Assembly (NCBI GenBank): GCA_024409145.1
Contig: JAKSUF010000014.1
Location: 1 to 13,775 of the forward strand
Source of the DNA: an archaeon
GTDB taxonomy: Archaea > Methanobacteriota > Methanobacteria > Methanobacteriales > Methanobacteriaceae
Length of the DNA: 13,775 bases
Direction: 5' to 3'
Shown here: piece after piece, positions 1 through 6,036 of the stretch
Position numbering within the stretch: the stretch's first letter is position 1
How the letters are laid out: the number at the start of each line of letters is the position of its first letter
Position numbers and translations under genes: made by a program
Notes under the pieces: model-generated
What the model saw: only the letters and a program-made list of their open reading frames with translations
What the model was told of the DNA's origin: nothing
Database searches by the model: none

Positions 1-561
1 TCTAGTAACTTCATAAATATCATTATATTCAGGATAATCAATATTTACTTCAATATTACTTATTATATTAATCAAATCATTTCTAAGATCCTTAATCATT
101 TTAGAACCATATCCTTGTAATTGATTAATAGAGATTTTTCTAGATAAATCTGTCTTAGTATTAATTAAATCCATAACAGCTTCAGCTTCCATTAAATCAA
201 TTCTTCCATTTAAGAAAGCTCTTTTAGTAAATTCTCCAGCTTCAGCTAATCTACATCCATTTTCTAATAATAATTCAAGAACTCTATTAGTTGTAGCAAT
301 ACCACCATGACAATTAATTTCTACAACATCTTCCATAGTAAAAGTTTTTGGAGCCTTCATTACACTAACTAAAACTTCATCAATCACTTCATCATTATCA
401 ATAATATATCCATAATGTATCGTATGTGTTTCAACATTATTTAAATTTTTACCTTTAAATATTTTATTAGTTATTTCTATAGCTTCTTTACCAGAAACTC
501 TAATTATAGAAATAGCACCAACACCCAATGCAGTAGAGATCGCACATATAGTATCATTCAT
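1..561 (-). CDS. mnmE: tRNA uridine-5-carboxymethylaminomethyl modification GTPase MnmE, N-terminal part (runs off the window)
   Basis: The visible 187 codons are the N-terminal tetrahydrofolate-binding domain and the beginning of the helical domain of MnmE; the G domain and C-terminal Cys lie beyond base 1. Family landmarks are DTICAISTALGVGAISIIR (residues 3-21), the conserved NCHGG (83-87), the highly conserved GEFTKRAFLNGRIDL stretch (109-123) and NIDYPEY (173-179). MnmE works in the cytoplasm with MnmG and a one-carbon folate to modify U34 of tRNAs that read two-fold degenerate codons ending in purine. The start is ATG at 561, preceded by AAGAAAGGG about nine bases upstream. It follows jag but is separated from it by a terminator and has its own extended -10 promoter, so it is probably a separate transcript. 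Gene order matches Bacillota oriC regions, where mnmG, rsmG and the noc/soj/spo0J genes usually follow to the left. Family assignment is very secure; the rest of the gene cannot be judged. Confidence 0.97.
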   Translation of the reverse strand, partial: MNDTICAISTALGVGAISIIRVSGKEAIEITNKIFKGKNLNNVETHTIHYGYIIDNDEVIDEVLVSVMKAPKTFTMEDVVEINCHGGIATTNRVLELLLENGCRLAEAGEFTKRAFLNGRIDLMEAEAVMDLINTKTDLSRKISINQLQGYGSKMIKDLRNDLINIISNIEVNIDYPEYNDIYEVTR

Positions 562-588
562 AATATTAAACCCTTTCTTACCGATTAA

Positions 589-597
589 ATTATAACA
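589..597 (-). promoter_or_regulatory. extended -10 promoter for mnmE
   Basis: On the minus strand the sequence reads TGTTATAAT, an extended -10 element (TGn followed by a perfect TATAAT), 28 bases upstream of the mnmE ATG. No good -35 is found at the right distance, which is tolerable for extended -10 promoters. The same TGTTATAAT occurs before the SRP RNA gene in this window. A TTGACA also occurs on the minus strand at 661-656, but nothing like a -10 lies at 16-18 bp from it. Confidence 0.6.
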
Positions 598-659
598 TAT
601 ATTTATTTCAAAATATAAAAATACAATTATTAATTAAATAACAATTACATAATAATGTC

Positions 660-693
660 AAATAAAAAACTACTGATTATTCCTCAGTAGTTT
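660..693 (-). terminator. Rho-independent terminator at the end of jag
   Basis: Perfect 10-bp stem: AAACTACTGA (667-676) pairs with TCAGTAGTTT (684-693), with a 7-nt loop. Read on the minus strand it is followed by a T-rich run (TTTTTTATT). The jag stop codon (677-679) lies in the loop. It ends the rpmH-rnpA-yidC-jag transcription direction and isolates mnmE. Confidence 0.85.
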
Positions 694-1309
694 CATTTTC
701 TTTCTTTTCACCTGGTTTAATAACAACACATCTATGTGGTTCAGTACCAACAGATTCTGTATAAACACCTTTGAAATTAGTTAAAGCATTATGAACTAAT
801 CTTCTTTCAAAAGAATTCATAGGTTCTAATTTAGCTTCAACTTGAGTTCTAACAACTTCTTTAGCAGTTTGTTTAGCAGCTCTTTCAATAAATCTATGTT
901 GTTTTTCTTTATATTCAGATACATCTAATACAAATTTAAAATATTCACCTAATTCAACATTTAATGCTTGTTTAATAATAGTTGTCATAGCATCTAATGT
1001 TCTAGCATTCTTTCCAATTAAAATTGCATTATTTTCAGAGAAAATAGTAAATGTAACATTATCTTCTCTTTTTTTACATTCAAGTTTAATTTCAACACCC
1101 ATTAAATGAGTCATTTCTTTAATCATTTCCTTGATATGTTCAATAACGTCATCTCTTTTAATTACTTCAATAACGCTTTTTTTAGAAAATAATTTATTTG
1201 TACTTTCTATTTCTTTAATATATAAATTTTCTTGTGTATCCATTAAATCAGCTAAAGCCATATTTTTAGCTTCTTCAAAAGTCTTTGCTGTATAATTATA
1301 CTTTTTCAT
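677..1309 (-). CDS. khpB: RNA-binding protein Jag/KhpB (Jag-N, KH and R3H domains)
   Basis: A 210-residue protein with the three-part Jag layout: Jag-N domain (about 1-50), a KH domain (about 75-130) and a C-terminal R3H domain (about 140-198). The R3H motif is visible as R169-RLV-H173, followed by the typical THALTN-like and GxEPxR segments (ESVGTEPHR, 185-193). In Jag proteins the KH loop usually reads GxxG; here it is GKNA (99-102), so the second glycine is lost. KhpB associates with KhpA to form a cytoplasmic RNA-binding complex linked to cell elongation and division in streptococci; that role here is inferred from family. The ATG overlaps the yidC stop by one base (TAATG), and the SD AAAGGAG is inside the end of yidC, so the two genes are probably translationally coupled. 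The acidic tail is short. Assignment is secure from domains and from its fixed place next to yidC. Confidence 0.95.
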   Translation of the reverse strand: MKKYNYTAKTFEEAKNMALADLMDTQENLYIKEIESTNKLFSKKSVIEVIKRDDVIEHIKEMIKEMTHLMGVEIKLECKKREDNVTFTIFSENNAILIGKNARTLDAMTTIIKQALNVELGEYFKFVLDVSEYKEKQHRFIERAAKQTAKEVVRTQVEAKLEPMNSFERRLVHNALTNFKGVYTESVGTEPHRCVVIKPGEKKENETTEE

Positions 1310-2331
1310 TATTTCATTCTCCTTTTAATAATATATTGTTGAACTATAGTAAATAAATTAGATGTAGCCCAATAAATTCCTAATGCTGATGTCATAAAAA
1401 TAGACATAACAATAATCATAACTAAGAAACCATTTGTCATCATCTTAGTTTGTCTTGCTGTTTCATCATTACCTGCTGTTGAAGTATTTTTAAATGAGAA
1501 ATATGTAGTAAGACCAACAAAAACAATAATCAATAAATACCACCAATTACCATTAGCAATAGCGATAGAAGGACTAGTTCCTAAGTGAATTCCAAACATA
1601 TTTTCTTCAAAAATAGCCGGGATTCTGTTAATTGCTTCTAAGAATGCAATAAATAAAGGTAATTGAATAAATGAGAATAAGCATCCAGAAATTGGGTTAA
1701 TATCATATTTTTTATATATAGCCATCATTTCTTGTGACTTCATCATCATTACTTCACGATCATTTTGATCCTTGTTAGCATATTTTTGTTCAAGTCTAGT
1801 TAATTCAGGTTGAGCTTTTTTCATACCTTCAGTTTGACGAGCTGATTTACTAGTTAATGGAACAGCAACTAATCTAATTAAGATACTTGTTATAATTAAT
1901 CCAAAACCAAAGTTACCAGTTAATTCACCTAAAGATAAGATTACCCAAGCTAAAGGTTTAACAAACACACTTGTCCATAATCCCTCATAACCACCGGTAG
2001 TAACTGTATATTCTTTACATTCAGTAACTGATCCTGTTTCTTCTACAACACTCTCAGTAATACTACCAGTAGAATCCTTTTTATAAAAACTATCATCTTT
2101 AAATTTACCAGCAGAACAAGAACAGTTAGGTAATTTTTCTAAATCTACTCCATTCTCTAAATAAATTTTAATAGTTTCTTCATCAGTTGGTCTACATAAA
2201 ATATTCTCTGTTAATTGTTGACCAGTTGAATTCTTAACATTTTGGTTATCAGCAGTTTTTAAATATGTTGTACAACCAGTTAAACTAAATACAGCAGCCA
2301 ATAATGCTAAATATTTAATACTTTTCTTCAT
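1309..2331 (-). CDS. yidC: Membrane protein insertase YidC (lipoprotein type, SpoIIIJ/OxaA family)
   Basis: YidC inserts and folds membrane proteins, alone or with Sec and SRP. The 340-residue protein starts with a lipoprotein signal peptide (MKKS...LTGC, lipobox with Cys20), as in Gram-positive YidC. The insertase core begins near residue 118: TM1 around 140-160 carries the conserved hydrophilic-groove Arg (R153 in ILIRLVAVPLT), then a charged cytoplasmic hairpin (about 161-208), TM2 with QLPLFIAF (223-230), and later TMs about 263-282, 301-315 and 318-333. The C-terminus is short and basic (IIKRRMK). Most Gram-positive YidC proteins are about 255-290 residues; the extra length is a 90-residue region between Cys20 and TM1 with four more cysteines (C46, C70, C72, C105). 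The gene starts two bases after the rnpA stop, with an AAGGAAAAA SD inside rnpA, and overlaps jag by one base, so rnpA-yidC-jag look co-transcribed. Confidence 0.96.
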   Translation of the reverse strand: MKKSIKYLALLAAVFSLTGCTTYLKTADNQNVKNSTGQQLTENILCRPTDEETIKIYLENGVDLEKLPNCSCSAGKFKDDSFYKKDSTGSITESVVEETGSVTECKEYTVTTGGYEGLWTSVFVKPLAWVILSLGELTGNFGFGLIITSILIRLVAVPLTSKSARQTEGMKKAQPELTRLEQKYANKDQNDREVMMMKSQEMMAIYKKYDINPISGCLFSFIQLPLFIAFLEAINRIPAIFEENMFGIHLGTSPSIAIANGNWWYLLIIVFVGLTTYFSFKNTSTAGNDETARQTKMMTNGFLVMIIVMSIFMTSALGIYWATSNLFTIVQQYIIKRRMK

Positions 2332-2333
2332 AA

Positions 2334-2669
2334 TTATTTTTCCTTTTCTATTTTATTTAATAAAGAATTAAAACTTGATTCCAAACCATGAAAGTCAAGA
2401 TTTAAACCCTCTTTCTTAAATATTATAATATAATCTTTACCATTTTGGTAGTGAGATTTACTATTATGACAAAAATTTCTAATAATTCTTTTGTAATAAT
2501 TTCTGTGAATAGCATTACCTATTTTTTTACCAACTGAAATACCTATACGATATTTATTTAAATTATTGTTAGCGATATAAATAATATATTCTCTATTTCT
2601 ATAACTTTTTCCATTATCTAATACACTTTTAAAATCATAACTATTTTTTAAAATTAAATCCTTATTCAT
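2334..2669 (-). CDS. rnpA: Ribonuclease P protein component
   Basis: RnpA is the protein cofactor of RNase P, which trims the 5' leader of pre-tRNAs. The 111-residue, Lys/Arg/Asn-rich protein begins MNKDLILKNSYDFKSVL and carries the family core RIGISVGKKIGNAIHRNYYKR (about 41-61). The usual RNR motif is here H55-R56-N57-Y58, so the last Arg is Tyr while the downstream KRIIR is kept. I place the start at ATG 2669, with GAAAGGATAAT just upstream. The reading frame stays open to 2702 (it would begin MWFFF), but that extension is the T-run of a terminator hairpin and lacks an SD, so it is rejected as a start. It lies between rpmH and yidC, the standard order. The terminator in front suggests attenuation of rnpA relative to rpmH. 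Confidence 0.95.
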   Translation of the reverse strand: MNKDLILKNSYDFKSVLDNGKSYRNREYIIYIANNNLNKYRIGISVGKKIGNAIHRNYYKRIIRNFCHNSKSHYQNGKDYIIIFKKEGLNLDFHGLESSFNSLLNKIEKEK

Positions 2670-2687
2670 ATTATCCTTTCTCGCAAC

Positions 2688-2715
2688 AAAAAAAAACCAC
2701 AATTAAAAAGTGGTT
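2688..2715 (-). terminator. Terminator or attenuator between rpmH and rnpA
   Basis: Minus-strand hairpin AACCAC (2715-2710), 9-nt loop, GTGGTT (2700-2695), followed at once by at least seven T's (2694-2688). The 5' arm overlaps the rpmH stop codon and the T-run ends about 20 bases before the rnpA ATG. I see no convincing promoter between it and rnpA, so partial read-through (setting L34 far above RnpA) is the simplest reading. Confidence 0.75.
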
Positions 2716-2839
2716 ATTTTCTAATTAACTCTTTACGACCTTTATTTCTTCTAGAGTTTAATACTTTACTTTTTGCACGTGCGAAGAATCCATGTTTTTT
2801 AGCTCTTCTTCTGTTGTTTGGTTGATATGTTCTCTTCAT
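2714..2839 (-). CDS. rpmH: 50S ribosomal protein bL34
   Basis: A 41-codon gene encoding MKRTYQPNNRRRAKKHGFFA followed by RAKSKVLNSRR and NKGRKELIRK, the very basic bL34 of the large ribosomal subunit. The MKRTYQPNNR start and the HGFFAR and RRNKGRKEL segments are diagnostic. It is about three residues shorter than the usual 44 because the TKNG-type segment after ARxx is shortened. The SD is strong (GGAGGAGG, 7 bases before ATG 2839), and a full consensus promoter lies 35-64 bases upstream. It is the first gene of the leftward cluster and borders oriC, as in most bacteria. It is below the length that simple ORF finders report. Confidence 0.96.
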   Translation of the reverse strand: MKRTYQPNNRRRAKKHGFFARAKSKVLNSRRNKGRKELIRK

Positions 2840-2873
2840 AAATTTTCCTCCTCCAAATTCAAAAATCTACATT

Positions 2874-2903
2874 ATTATAAACAAAAAAATATAAACTTGT
2901 CAA
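2874..2903 (-). promoter_or_regulatory. Sigma-A type promoter for rpmH and the leftward cluster
   Basis: On the minus strand: TTGACA (2903-2898), an 18-base spacer, TATAAT (2879-2874). Both hexamers are perfect. Predicted transcription start is near 2867, giving a leader of about 28 bases with the GGAGGAGG SD. It faces away from oriC and mirrors the dnaA promoter on the other side. Confidence 0.85.
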
Positions 2904-3134
2904 TTATAATTTGAATATTTATAAAATTATATATATATAAGGTATATATAAAATGCACCACAACGCACACACCGCACAATTTATTTTAAACACAGATGCA
3001 CACTTCATGCACATTACACACAATATATTTATACACTTTTATGTGCATATATTTATTATATCCTTATATTATATAGAGTTATGAATTGTGCAATATTTGT
3101 GCGTTATTGTGCAATTAAATTTAATGTGAAAAAT
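2904..3134. other. oriC: Upstream half of oriC: cluster of non-canonical DnaA-box-like motifs
   Basis: This 230-bp gene-free stretch sits at the strand switch between rpmH and dnaA, the standard oriC position. No TTATCCACA is present. Instead the pentamer GCACA recurs: plus strand at 2965-2969, 2974-2978, 2998-3002 and 3009-3013 (plus GCACC at 2955-2959), and on the minus strand (read as TGTGC) at 3042-3046, 3087-3091, 3098-3102 and 3108-3112. Some are one mismatch from TTATNCACA (TCATGCACA at 3005-3013; TTATACACT at 3029-3037; ATATGCACA on the minus strand at 3050-3042). The left group points right and the right group points left, with spacings of 9-11 bases inside groups. Flanks are almost pure A/T (2911-2950 and 3047-3080), suited to unwinding. 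That this is the origin is secure from context; that GCACA is the DnaA recognition core is my inference. Confidence 0.85.
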
Positions 3135-3164
3135 TTGACATATTTACTTTATTTTTCCTATATT
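3135..3164 (+). promoter_or_regulatory. Promoter for dnaA
   Basis: TTGACA (3135-3140), 18-base spacer, TATATT (3159-3164; one mismatch to TATAAT). Expected start about 3171, some 40 bases before the dnaA ATG. The minus-oriented GCACA cluster (3087-3112) lies 23-48 bases upstream of the -35, so DnaA autoregulation from these sites is possible. Confidence 0.7.
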
Positions 3165-3209
3165 TTCCATTAGAATATTAGTTGTAAAAATTCTTATAGG
3201 GAGGTGTTC

Positions 3210-4622
3210 ATGATAGACGATAAAGTATGGTGTGAAATCATAGAAAAATTAAAAGACGGTTTAAACCCTTCTATATTTGATACCTATATTAAAAATCTAA
3301 AACCATACAAAGAAGAAAATAACTCCTTAACAATAATTGTGGAAGATGATGAAACATTAATGACAATTCAATCATGCTATCTAGCTAGAATAGAAGCTGC
3401 AGTTGAAGAAATTACTAATAATAATTACACAATAAAATGCATACTAAAAAATCAAATTGAAAGTGAAGAAGAAACAACATTCAAAGAACCAGAACCAATT
3501 AGAGAAACGCCAAAACAAGCAACACCTCGAAAAGAATATAAAAAATATGATTCTGGCTTAATAAAAGACTATACATTTGATAATTATGCAATGGGGTTAT
3601 CCAATCAAATTGCAGTAACAGCTGCACAAATTATAATTCAGCAACCTGGAAGATACAATCCATTATTCTTATACGGAGTAAGCGGAATAGGAAAAACACA
3701 CTTGGCAATGGCAATTGGAAATGAATATGAAAATAAATTACACAAAAAAGTTCTTTATATTACAAGTGAAAAATTTCAAGAAGATGTAATGCACATTGCA
3801 CAAGATCCGGAAGAATTCAAACAAAAATATAGAAATGTCGAATTATTGATAATAGACGATATACAATTATTAAAAGGTGAAAAAACACAAGTTGAATTCT
3901 TTAATATATTTAATGAAATATGTTTATTCAAGAAAAATCAAATGGTAGTAATAAGTGATAGATGCGTAAATGACATTAAAGATTTGCAAGAAAGATTACA
4001 AACAAGATTCAGAGATGGATTTAATGCAGAAATGCTTATACCAGATGATAAATTAAGGGTAAATATAATAAAAAAATATATAGAAAGACCGGAAAACGAA
4101 GGATTAAAATCATTAAATCTATCAGAAGAAGTAATTCAATATATTGCAAATAATATGAATACAAATGCACGTTCAATACACGGAGCATTAAATCAATTAC
4201 TTATAAATAGTTTAATATTTAGTCCAGAAACAATAGATATACAGTTTGTTCAAAAAAATATAGGTGAATTCCTACAAAAGAATACAACAACTGAATCTAA
4301 ATCAATAATTAAAATTCAACAATATGTTGCAGATTATTTTAAAATAAGTATAGATGACTTAAAAGGAACAAAAAAAGATCCTAAATACAAAATACCTAGA
4401 CATATAGCTATGTATCTATGTAGAAATGAGTTAAATGAAACATTCGAAAATATAGGATCTGAATTTGGAAAAGATCATTCTACAGCGTTAAGAGGTATAA
4501 AAAATATTGAAAAACTCATGGATTACCAACCAGATGAGAAAAAGAAGAATAATTTAGAAAACTTAAAACTCGCTGCAGATATAAAAAATGCTATTAATAT
4601 TATTAAGTCAAATATGAATTAG
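3210..4622 (+). CDS. dnaA: Chromosomal replication initiator protein DnaA (divergent)
   Basis: DnaA binds boxes at oriC, forms an ATP-dependent filament and melts the duplex. Of 470 residues, 1-80 are domain I, about 81-118 a short charged linker, 119-345 the AAA+ domain and 360-470 the helix-turn-helix domain. Walker A is G156VSGIGKT163; Walker B is LLIIDDIQLL (212-221). The arginine-finger region reads RLQTRFRDG (262-270), where most DnaAs have RFEWG or RFGWG. Sensor 2 reads NARSIHGALNQL instead of N(V/A)RELEGALNRL. The domain IV signature, usually FGGRDHTTV, is F419-G-K-D-H-S-T-A-L, one residue shorter. Start: ATG 3210 with AGGGAGGTG ending four bases upstream. An in-frame GTG at 3204 overlaps that SD, so it is an unlikely start. 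Stop is TAG. Position next to oriC and before dnaN is standard. Identity is certain; altered DNA specificity is inferred. Confidence 0.97.
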   Translation: MIDDKVWCEIIEKLKDGLNPSIFDTYIKNLKPYKEENNSLTIIVEDDETLMTIQSCYLARIEAAVEEITNNNYTIKCILKNQIESEEETTFKEPEPIRETPKQATPRKEYKKYDSGLIKDYTFDNYAMGLSNQIAVTAAQIIIQQPGRYNPLFLYGVSGIGKTHLAMAIGNEYENKLHKKVLYITSEKFQEDVMHIAQDPEEFKQKYRNVELLIIDDIQLLKGEKTQVEFFNIFNEICLFKKNQMVVISDRCVNDIKDLQERLQTRFRDGFNAEMLIPDDKLRVNIIKKYIERPENEGLKSLNLSEEVIQYIANNMNTNARSIHGALNQLLINSLIFSPETIDIQFVQKNIGEFLQKNTTTESKSIIKIQQYVADYFKISIDDLKGTKKDPKYKIPRHIAMYLCRNELNETFENIGSEFGKDHSTALRGIKNIEKLMDYQPDEKKKNNLENLKLAADIKNAINIIKSNMN

Positions 4623-4772
4623 TGCAAATTCACAAAATATTAAACAAAAAAGAAAAAGAAATGCACTAATAGAAATATCGATAAAATAAGTAAAAATTGG
4701 TGAAAAACACAAAAGCACAAAGCTAATAATAACAATAATAATATTATTAATAATAAAAGAAAGAAGGAAAAT
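4623..4772. other. dnaA-dnaN intergenic region: candidate second origin element and unwinding region
   Basis: 150 bases without a gene. It holds GCACA (4715-4719), GCACT (4663-4667) and an inverted AGTGC (4621-4625), then a striking trinucleotide run of TAA/AAT units from about 4723 to 4757. In Bacillus the origin is bipartite, with the unwinding element and DnaA-trio repeats (3'-[G/A]A[T/A]-5') in this same gap. The array here fits that pattern best when the top strand is read 3' to 5', which gives mostly AAT units, but polarity is uncertain. The dnaN SD (AAGG, 4764-4767) follows directly. I see no clear dnaN promoter and no terminator after dnaA, so dnaN is probably co-transcribed with dnaA. 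Confidence 0.55.
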
Positions 4773-5894
4773 ATGAAAATAACAATAAAAAAAGACATAC
4801 TATTAAAAAGTTTATTAAGCGTAAGCAAAGCAATATCAACAAAAAATTTAATTCCTGCATTAGCTGGAGTAAAATTTGATTTAACTAAAGAAGGATTAAC
4901 ATTAACTGCTTCAGATAATGATATAACAATTCAAACTACTATAATAAATAGTGATAACGCTATGAATATAGAAGAAGAAGGAAGCATAATTATACCTGGA
5001 TGGAATTTAATAGAATATATTAAATTGGTAAAAGATGAAACAATAGATATAGAAGTATTTGATGAAAGAAAAGTAATTATTAGAACAAATAAAGGTGAAT
5101 TAATGATCAATGGTATTAATAATAAGGAATATCCTGCAATTAATATCAAAACTCAAGACAATCCAATTATTATTGATTCTAAAGAATTTAAAACATTAAT
5201 TAATCAAACATCATTTGCAACAAGTCTAGATGAATCAAGACCTCAATTAACAGGTATTAATTTTAAAATAGTAGGAAATGAATTAGAATGTAACGCAACA
5301 GACTCATATAGACTAGCTAGAAAAATAATTACACTAAATAGTACATACGCAGAATCATATAATACTATTATTAAAGGAAAGAATATTCAAGAATTTGTAA
5401 AAATATTAGATGATGATGATATTGAAATGAGTATATTTACTAATAAAGTTATATTCAAAACAGGAAATCTATTATTCCAAACTTCAGTAATTAATGGTGC
5501 ATATCCATCTACAGCAAATTTAATTCCAAAAGAATTTAAATTGAAAGTTACAGTAGATAAAGATGAATTCTTATCAGTTCTTGCACGTGTAAATGTAATC
5601 GCTCAAGAAAAAGAAAAGAATTTAGTATCACTTGAAATAAAAGATAATGAATTAGAAATGAAATCAAGCAATTTAGATATTGGTGGAAATAACAAAGAAG
5701 TTATGGATATAGAAAAAGATACTAAAGAAAATATAGATATTTCATTTAGTTCAAAATATATGATGGAAGCATTAAAAACATTTACAGGTGATAAAATTAC
5801 ACTAAATTTTGTTGAAGAATATAGTCCAATCATTATAAAAGATGAAAAAGAAGATAATTTAGTGCAATTAGTTCTTCCAATTAGAACTTACTAA
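4773..5894 (+). CDS. dnaN: DNA polymerase III subunit beta (sliding clamp)
   Basis: A 373-residue protein with the three repeated clamp domains (about 1-125, 126-245, 246-373). It forms the ring that tethers the replicative polymerase to DNA and is a hub for proteins with clamp-binding motifs. Diagnostic segments are the MKITIKKDILLKSLLSVSKA start, IPALAGVKFDL, ESRPQLTGINFKI (close to the Bacillus ETRPILTGV segment), ATDSYRLA (very conserved, near 175) and the C-terminal QLVLPIRTY (the M/LPxR end that closes the peptide-binding pocket). Length equals the family norm (366-380). The ATG is preceded by GAAGGAAAAT. It follows dnaA at 150 bases and is closed by a hairpin terminator, so dnaA-dnaN form a two-gene unit. 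Nothing is missing. Confidence 0.98.
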   Translation: MKITIKKDILLKSLLSVSKAISTKNLIPALAGVKFDLTKEGLTLTASDNDITIQTTIINSDNAMNIEEEGSIIIPGWNLIEYIKLVKDETIDIEVFDERKVIIRTNKGELMINGINNKEYPAINIKTQDNPIIIDSKEFKTLINQTSFATSLDESRPQLTGINFKIVGNELECNATDSYRLARKIITLNSTYAESYNTIIKGKNIQEFVKILDDDDIEMSIFTNKVIFKTGNLLFQTSVINGAYPSTANLIPKEFKLKVTVDKDEFLSVLARVNVIAQEKEKNLVSLEIKDNELEMKSSNLDIGGNNKEVMDIEKDTKENIDISFSSKYMMEALKTFTGDKITLNFVEEYSPIIIKDEKEDNLVQLVLPIRTY

Positions 5895-5918
5895 AATATA
5901 AAAATACAATAAAAAAAC

Positions 5919-5949
5919 AGTCTATTTTTAAATAAATTGACTTTTTTTT
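5919..5949 (+). terminator. Terminator after dnaN
   Basis: AGTC-T-ATTT (5919-5927) pairs with AAAT-T-GACT (5934-5942) around a six-base AT loop with one T/T mismatch, followed by eight T's (5942-5949). The stem is AU-rich and thus only moderately stable, but position and U-run are good. The 3' arm is also the -35 of the next promoter. Confidence 0.65.
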
Positions 5950-5965
5950 GTACTTTTTTTAAAAT
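5937..5965 (+). promoter_or_regulatory. Promoter for the ComK-like gene
   Basis: TTGACT (5937-5942), a 17-base spacer and TAAAAT (5960-5965). The spacer is nearly all T and contains TTTTTGTAC (5945-5953), which recurs as one half of a palindrome before recF. The predicted start (about 5972) falls inside a tandem 10-bp repeat. Overlap of the -35 with the dnaN terminator is compact but mechanically fine. Confidence 0.55.
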
Positions 5966-5983
5966 TCGACCTTATTCGACCTA
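5964..5983 (+). repeat. Tandem direct repeat ATTCGACCT at the ComK-like promoter
   Basis: ATTCGACCT occurs at 5964-5972 and again at 5974-5982, exactly 10 bases apart, about one helical turn. It overlaps the end of the -10 and the predicted start site. The repeat is much richer in G/C than its surroundings. A tandem operator for an unknown regulator (or for the ComK-like protein itself) is a reasonable but untested reading. Confidence 0.6.
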
Positions 5984-6036
5984 TGTGGTGTTTTATGATT
6001 TTTTTGTCTGATCAAAAAGACAGAAAGGAGGATCAT

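Noticed and set aside
2670..2702. N-terminal extension of rnpA (MWFFFVARKDN)
   Set aside because: It is the translated T-run and arm of the rpmH terminator, has no SD, and RnpA homology begins at MNKDL.
2911..2950. TATATA-rich stretch as a CRISPR or tandem array
   Set aside because: Simple AT-rich origin sequence with no regular repeat-spacer structure.
3204..3209. GTG start of dnaA two codons upstream
   Set aside because: The GTG is part of the AGGGAGGTG ribosome binding site of ATG 3210.
4640..4828. Minus-strand ORF of 62 codons, very Leu/Phe-rich, across the dnaA-dnaN gap
   Set aside because: It is the reverse of A-rich origin DNA and the dnaN start; no SD and no recognisable features.
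5983..6036. Extended start for the ComK-like gene (MWCFMIFL)
   Set aside because: No SD before it; AAAGGAGG lies correctly before ATG 6037 and ComK similarity starts there.
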